DNA from: Chondrus crispus
Taxonomy: Eukaryota; Rhodophyta; Florideophyceae; Gigartinales; Gigartinaceae
Assembly (NCBI RefSeq): GCF_000350225.1
Contig: NW_005178965.1
Coordinates: 1-64,000, forward strand
Length of the DNA: 64,000 nt
Direction: 5' to 3'
Shown here: positions 59,262-64,000 of the stretch, in pieces
Numbering within the stretch: the stretch's first letter is position 1
Layout of the letters: the number at the start of each line of letters is the position of its first letter
The notes under the pieces: model-generated
What the model was told of the DNA's origin: nothing
What the model saw: the letters and a program-made list of their open reading frames with translations, nothing else
Database searches by the model: none
Made by a program: the position numbers and the translations under genes

Positions 59262-61554
59262 ATGTCGACAAGCGCCCCCGGAGACGTCGGTCCCGGGGCG
59301 AGTAGGAGCGGATCGGCAAGGGCGTCGAGGATCCCGGGAGGTCCTCGCATCCGAAGCCTGGCCAATATGGCCACGGATCCCGAAGGTCAAGAATCCCCGA
59401 CGGGGATTGAAGCCGACAAGGATAACCTATCCTACAGGTTCGAGAAGATGGGCGAGGAAATTCGCCAAGAGATGACGAAAAATCTCGAGGCTGAATTAGC
59501 CCTCGTCCGGAAGCAACTGGAGTTGCAAGCATCCGAGTTCCACACCGTTTTGAGAGAGCTGTCGGCTCGAGTGGATCTCGTCGAGAAGGAGCGAGGTGAG
59601 GCGACCGACGGTCTGGAGCCGGAGGTCCTAGCTTCGTTGAAAATTTCACTCAAGGACGCGAGGCGCGACGCGAATCAAGCCTTGGAGTCCTTAGGAAAAT
59701 TTAGAACAAGCATCGATGACCGTTTCGATGGCGCCGCGCAACGTGTCAAGGACCTTGAGCAGGCCGCGAATCAAGCTCCGCAAGGATCGGACGACGAGCC
59801 GCTCCCTTCGGGTAGAGAGGGCGACCGTCGGTCGAAGAAGGACAAGCCCGCTCGTCAGCGGAGCTCCAAGTCGAAGCCCTCGAAGAAGGACAATCGACGT
59901 ACAAGCGAGGGTCACTGTAGTGACGATCCGGAGAACCGCGACTCACAGTCGGAGTCGCTTGGTCCCTCCGAAGATGGTAACGGCGGTTCGTCGAACCATT
60001 CGGGCGATTCCGAACGCCGTTCAGAAGACGGAAACGGAATTTCGTCAAGCAAGAAAATTTCCTCCAGACGAGGCGGAGTCACTTCGTCCGCCTCGCGGAG
60101 AGACAAGGACGCGGAGCCCGAAGATGTCGCAACGCGGCGCGGGCCGCGATGGGAGGAGTTGGAGGAGCTGAATCCGACCAACTACCTCTTCAAGAAGTTA
60201 CTTTCGTACCGAACGTACCGCTTGCGGAACCCGCAGACATATTTGTCAAGTTCCCAGGACCGCCGTGCGAAAAATAAGAAGAGATATTCCGCCTAAGGTG
60301 AAGAAGGACAACATGTTCACAGGTGAGGACGGGGTCCTTGTGTTGGATTTTTTGGCAAAGTTAGTTCAAGAGTTTGATACTCAAGAAATGAACGACGGGC
60401 AAGCGATCCGCTTGTTGCCCGAATTTCTAAGCGGCATCGCCTTGAGACAGTACACTTCAGTGTCTCAGACGGCCGGGTCCCATCACGGGAAGGTGTCCGT
60501 TTGGACGGAGGCCGTACAGTGGTTGTTGAGGAGTTTTGCAACCGACGAGGCGATCCGTCAAGCCATGCTCGCATTGCGAGAAGTTCAGCAAAGACCGTCT
60601 GAAGACGAGATGGAATTTTATATCCGTCTGACGGATGCGAGCAATCAATGTGGAAACGTATATTCGATGGAAGAACAAATGACGATGTTTATTGAAGGAC
60701 TCGATTCGAGTATCAAGCCAATGGTATCTCAATACCGACAAGACAATCGGGACGTTTCGTTTTTAAGACTACTTAATTACGCGAAGGCGCATGGCTCGGC
60801 AAGCCGCGCTAAGGACAAGAAGACCAAGAAGGTCACGATTCAGACGCCGTCGACAATTAGGGCGGGTAAGAAGCCGAGGGCTTCTTATCCCGGTCGCAAA
60901 AGTCACGCCGCCGTCCATTTAGCCGAGTCCATTTCCGCGTCAGATGAGCGCGGTGCGCATGGAAGCAGCAAAAATCACTACGAAGGAGCGTTAGTAGCCG
61001 AAGGGGAGTTCATTGAGCCATCGGAGGGCTACGGACACGAGGACTACGGGGCAAGCGGGTCGTCAACTTTACCGACGCCCGCATACACGACGGAGTCGTT
61101 TTCAGAGCCCACGGATCCCGTGATGATGTTTCGGGGGCGCGGCCACACGCCGGCGCCGCGCATTCCGATGGAATACAAGGGTACGACGTTTCGAAGGCCA
61201 GGCTGGATGGGAAGGCCGCAACGTCAAGGAAGGCCGCCGGCCCGTGGATGACCTAGGCCGCAATATCCCGTCAAGACGCACGGACTGGTGTGCTATCATT
61301 GTTACGAAAAGGGGTACGCCGCGCCAACGTGCATTCTTTCCCTCCGGGAAATGCACCGAGTTTTCGAAAATTATGAGGCGGTGTCTCCGATGGAGAGGTT
61401 AGGGATACCATCGACGAGTTACCTGAAGGTCAAGAATTGGTTCGATTCGCAGACGGCGAGCACGCCGAGTGCTTCAACGCCGGGGCCGAACCAATCCTTC
61501 AGAGGTCCCGCGCCGTCGGATGTGAGAAGGATCCCGCAGCGACAGGAAAACTAG
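59262..61554 (+). pseudogene. Gag of family B element, frameshifted and with nonsense codon
   Basis: The front (59262-60296, MSTSAPGDVGPGASRSG) has the coiled coil and Ser-rich region. A frame change near 60270 leads into the capsid-like part (60265-61251). TGA 61249-61251 interrupts it in a Gly/Pro/Arg-rich linker. The same frame then continues to 61554 with the knuckle CYHCYEKGYAAPTC, in which the expected His is Tyr. Homologous along its length to the 55363-57648 gag, with about 75% nucleotide identity in the capsid flank compared by eye. One 189-bp stretch (60595-60783) is about 97% identical. Inactive as it stands. Confidence 0.85.
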
Positions 61555-61559
61555 AGAGG

Positions 61560-61933
61560 GGAATCTCGCACGAGTCGCGAGAGGCACAGGGTCGACGTAC
61601 TGTGCCCGGGGCTCAGCCCCGTTCCCCGTCTCTAAGGGAAAAATCAGGCCCCAATGAGGAGGTTGTTAGATTGCTGGATAAGCCCAAAGGGCCAGCTCAA
61701 GTCAAGAAAATTTTGAGCCGAGTCCGAGATCATCCGCTGGAAGAAGTTGGAAGACCCTGGTACAGGGCTAAGCGAAGGGAGTGTCCCGAGAAGATTTTGG
61801 TTCTTGCGCGAAAAAATACAAAGTTTACGCGGACATTGGACCAACAGTCGGATTGATGAGCCGGGTGTTGTCTGTTTTAGACACCGGCGCGGGACCAAAC
61901 CTTGTGCAAAAATCGGAACTCCCGGCTGGCATG
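61560..61933 (+). pseudogene. Protease region of family B pol, frameshifted and truncated
   Basis: RPWYRAKRRECPEKILVLAR matches the element A copy. After a frame change near 61820 the sequence SVLDTGAGPNLVQKSEL gives the protease site. It is cut by the family C LTR at 61934. Confidence 0.75.
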
Positions 61934-62523
61934 TGTGGTATAACCCCAAACGGAAATTAGATTAGGATCGGATCAGGGACAGTAAGGCAACGAGCCTTAC
62001 AGCCATGCGCGCACACACGTGTCCTCCACGTGTACGGGACGCGTACTACACGTGGACTGTCATCCCCGCCGGCTGACAGCGTTACAGTGTCGGTAGACCG
62101 GCACTACTGTAGAGTTATGATAGACTACAATGTACATTAAATATGAGCGGACCGCCGGCGGTGGACGACGAGAAGGGGGGACTTGTCAAGGATCCTCCAC
62201 CTTGGTCCGCCCGCTTACTTTCAGGGACTTTCTTTAGTTACCTTAGAGTAGCACCGCGCGCGGGTTGAGGACGCACGCTACACGCCCACGAGCCGGCTCC
62301 GCCTCCGCCCGTCGGTACTGGATCGTCACCCAGTACCGCTCCGGGGCGTCGAGGCGTCGAACCGCTGGCACGTGCACACGTCCTCCCCGATCCCGCTGTA
62401 CCACCGCTACCTCGCACCCGTGCTCGGTACCGTGGGTGGGCCGTGCTTCTGTCTTCCCGCCGATCGGGGTCTTTCCGAACTGTCAGTACTCACCCCCTCG
62501 TCGTTGGGGGTGATTATACTCCA
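61934..62523 (+). repeat. 5' LTR of family C element
   Basis: About 590 bp between TGTGGTATAACCCC and GGTGATTATACTCCA, an imperfect terminal inverted repeat. The left edge is inferred (61932 is also possible) because the 3' LTR is outside the window. The right edge is fixed by the primer site. Confidence 0.7.
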
Positions 62524-62524
62524 G

Positions 62525-62542
62525 TGGTCTCCCGACCTAGAA
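62525..62542 (+). promoter_or_regulatory. Primer-binding site of family C element
   Basis: TGGTCTCCCGACCTAGAA, one base after the LTR; the same 18 bases as in families A and B despite unrelated LTRs. Confidence 0.75.
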
Positions 62543-62600
62543 GACTCTCAAGATCGAACCGAGAAGACTATCGTTTACCTCCGCGTCCGTACGCGTCGAG

Positions 62601-64000
62601 ATGAGTGGCGAATATCCCACCTCGATTCGCTCGGAGCCCGCCGATGTGCGAGAGGCCGCGCTCCGCGTCCGAGTCGGCGACGGCGACGCTGGTCCTCGAG
62701 ACCGCAAACCGTCGCTCGACTTCGCCGAAGGACGCGCTCGCGCGATGTACGATCGCATCGCGGAGTATATCGAAGATGTCCGAGCATCCCTCCGTATCGA
62801 CGTCTCCGACAGCGTCTACGCCCGCTGTATGGATGAGTTGCGCTCCCTCCGCGAAGGAAGGTATGAGCGCGTAACTCAGTCCTTGGAGAACCTGCGCGCC
62901 CTCGTCGACCAGCTACAGTCCCGTTTGGTACTGGTCGAAGAGGCGCGCATCGATTCCCCCGCCGTGGACGTTGCGGGTCGACCCGCGAGTGCAAACTCCG
63001 GGGCCCGACGAGACCCGCAACCCTTCCCATCAGCCGAACAGATGGGAGCGTTCGCGCACATAGCGGCGGAGCTCAACTCAACGCGCCGCCGTGCCCGTGA
63101 GATGGAACAGACCTCGGCCGAGAGGCCGCCCGGAGCCCCCTCGAGTGGGCCCGGTGCCACTGTTCCTCCGGGCGCATCCGAAGCGCAGGAGTGGCCCCCG
63201 ACTGGAGCCGTCACCAGTCGGCGGGCGGAGGACATAAAGCCGACGGCGGACGCGAACTTCGCGTCCGAGACTCAAGCCCTGCCGTATGCATCCGGAAGCA
63301 TGCAGCAGTCCCGACGGGTACCAAACGAACTCGACCGTGGCCGTGGAGGAGTCGCCCGCGGATCAGGGGAACCGATTCTCCCCTTCGATCCTCGCTGGGG
63401 CGGCTACCAGCCAGCGGATCTTACCGCGCATCCCGGCCCCGTCGACGTCCGAACGTTGCCCGTCACGCCGTTCGGAACGTTGGGCCCCGCCGAACCCGGG
63501 CTCGAGCCCGTCCACACCATGATACAGGAGTTCAGCGCCGTCGCGAACTACCGCATGTATCGGTTGGACAACACCTCGAGGCTCGTTACCTCGGGTGACG
63601 CGGGACGGATCGCAAAGTACGTCCAACGCTGCCGTGGGCTCCTTCCCATGATGAAGAGCTTCGACGGTACTGACGCGATCCAGTTGCTCCCGTTCCTGAA
63701 AGATATCCGAATAACCTTCAATGCCCAGCACCTGACCGAAGGTGTGGCAATCCGTGTCTTCGCTCACTTCCTCGAGCGGGACGCGGAGCGGTTGTATACG
63801 AGTTACACCATGCGCGGCCTCCGCGCCGGCCAACTCCACGACGACACGAGCTGGCCTGGTCTCGTCAACCAATTTATCAAACGCTACCAAACCGACGACG
63901 TGTTAGGGGAAGCGTTTGATGCTGTCGCGTCGGCGCGACAGCTTCCTCACGAAACCGAGAACACGTTCGCAGACCGGCTGGAATCCGCCGCGTTCCGATG
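62601..64000 (+). CDS. Gag of family C element, open to the window edge
   Basis: ATG at 62601, 466 codons with no stop before the end of the window. The N-terminus (MSGEYPTSIRSEPADV) leads to a charged helical, probably coiled-coil region at about residues 45-115 (RARAMYDRIAEYIEDV, QSLENLRALVDQLQS). A Pro/Gly/Ser-rich linker covers about 120-270. A capsid-like domain starts at about residue 310 (MIQEFSAVANYRMYRL, RCRGLLPMMKSFDGTDA, IRVFAHFLERDAERLY, LVNQFIKRYQTDDVLGEA). The layout parallels the family A gag without obvious sequence identity except the general capsid pattern. The frame is intact as far as visible. GC-rich coding. Confidence 0.85.
   Translation, partial: MSGEYPTSIRSEPADVREAALRVRVGDGDAGPRDRKPSLDFAEGRARAMYDRIAEYIEDVRASLRIDVSDSVYARCMDELRSLREGRYERVTQSLENLRALVDQLQSRLVLVEEARIDSPAVDVAGRPASANSGARRDPQPFPSAEQMGAFAHIAAELNSTRRRAREMEQTSAERPPGAPSSGPGATVPPGASEAQEWPPTGAVTSRRAEDIKPTADANFASETQALPYASGSMQQSRRVPNELDRGRGGVARGSGEPILPFDPRWGGYQPADLTAHPGPVDVRTLPVTPFGTLGPAEPGLEPVHTMIQEFSAVANYRMYRLDNTSRLVTSGDAGRIAKYVQRCRGLLPMMKSFDGTDAIQLLPFLKDIRITFNAQHLTEGVAIRVFAHFLERDAERLYTSYTMRGLRAGQLHDDTSWPGLVNQFIKRYQTDDVLGEAFDAVASARQLPHETENTFADRLESAAFR

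Larger units (their letters stand above)
58130..61933 (+). mobile_element. LTR retroelement, family B (sister of A), 3' part cut off by the next element
   Basis: 5' LTR, primer site, gag with lesions and protease start. Interrupted at 61934 by the family C LTR, again within the protease gene. Inserted in the protease gene of element A. Confidence 0.85.
61934..64000 (+). mobile_element. LTR retroelement, family C, youngest layer of the nest, continues past the window
   Basis: LTR, primer site and an open gag frame. It is the same family as the minus-strand fragment at 53368-54143. Confidence 0.8.

Overview
This is a eukaryotic nuclear window that is almost entirely transposable elements, with a few host-like genes between about 19 and 37 kb. 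Intron-poor reading frames, layered LTR retroelements, a tyrosine-recombinase retroelement, Ty3-type elements with WLDD in place of YxDD, and a 100-N scaffold gap (32324-32423) suggest a compact algal or protist genome. My best guess is a florideophyte red alga of the Chondrus type, but this is inference and nothing here proves it.

Layout. 1-5460: a decayed CACTA/Tnp2-like DNA transposase on the plus strand, meeting tail to tail a minus-strand gene that encodes a beta-class amino-DNA methyltransferase followed by a SET-like domain. 5461-7430: a truncated LTR retroelement (LTR family 'TGTAGTGCAAT') fused onto the methyltransferase fragment. About 7.8-12.57 kb: a dead Ty1/copia element split by a solo LTR with a 5-bp target duplication. 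12576-30815: a large inverted repeat whose arms carry a three-membrane-segment protein gene and a helical-repeat protein gene. The left arm is interrupted by a complete but inactivated Ty3/chromodomain retroelement (13476-19139), and the spacer holds a C2H2 zinc-finger gene. 30185-36517: host-like genes, comprising two paralogous membrane proteins and one secreted glycoprotein. 37.4-39 kb: tandem and dispersed repeats, and the C-terminal part of a retroelement protein. 39288-44941: an intact Ty3/chromodomain retrotransposon with LTRs that look identical, a 4-bp target duplication and one 1573-codon gag-pol frame. 45.2-50.9 kb: a copia remnant, then a DIRS-like tyrosine-recombinase retroelement whose recombinase gene is split by another solo LTR. 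52.4-64 kb: nested LTR elements, each inserted in the previous one and running off the right edge of the window.

How the parts relate. The retroelement families share traits: three LTR families use the same primer-binding site, and five copies of one family occur as gag-bearing or solo LTRs. The most unusual association is the transposase paired with a DNA methyltransferase-SET gene, which would be a transposon carrying its own chromatin- or DNA-modifying enzyme. Almost every element carries stops or frameshifts. The clear exceptions are the 39288-44941 element and the gag frame at 62601-64000.
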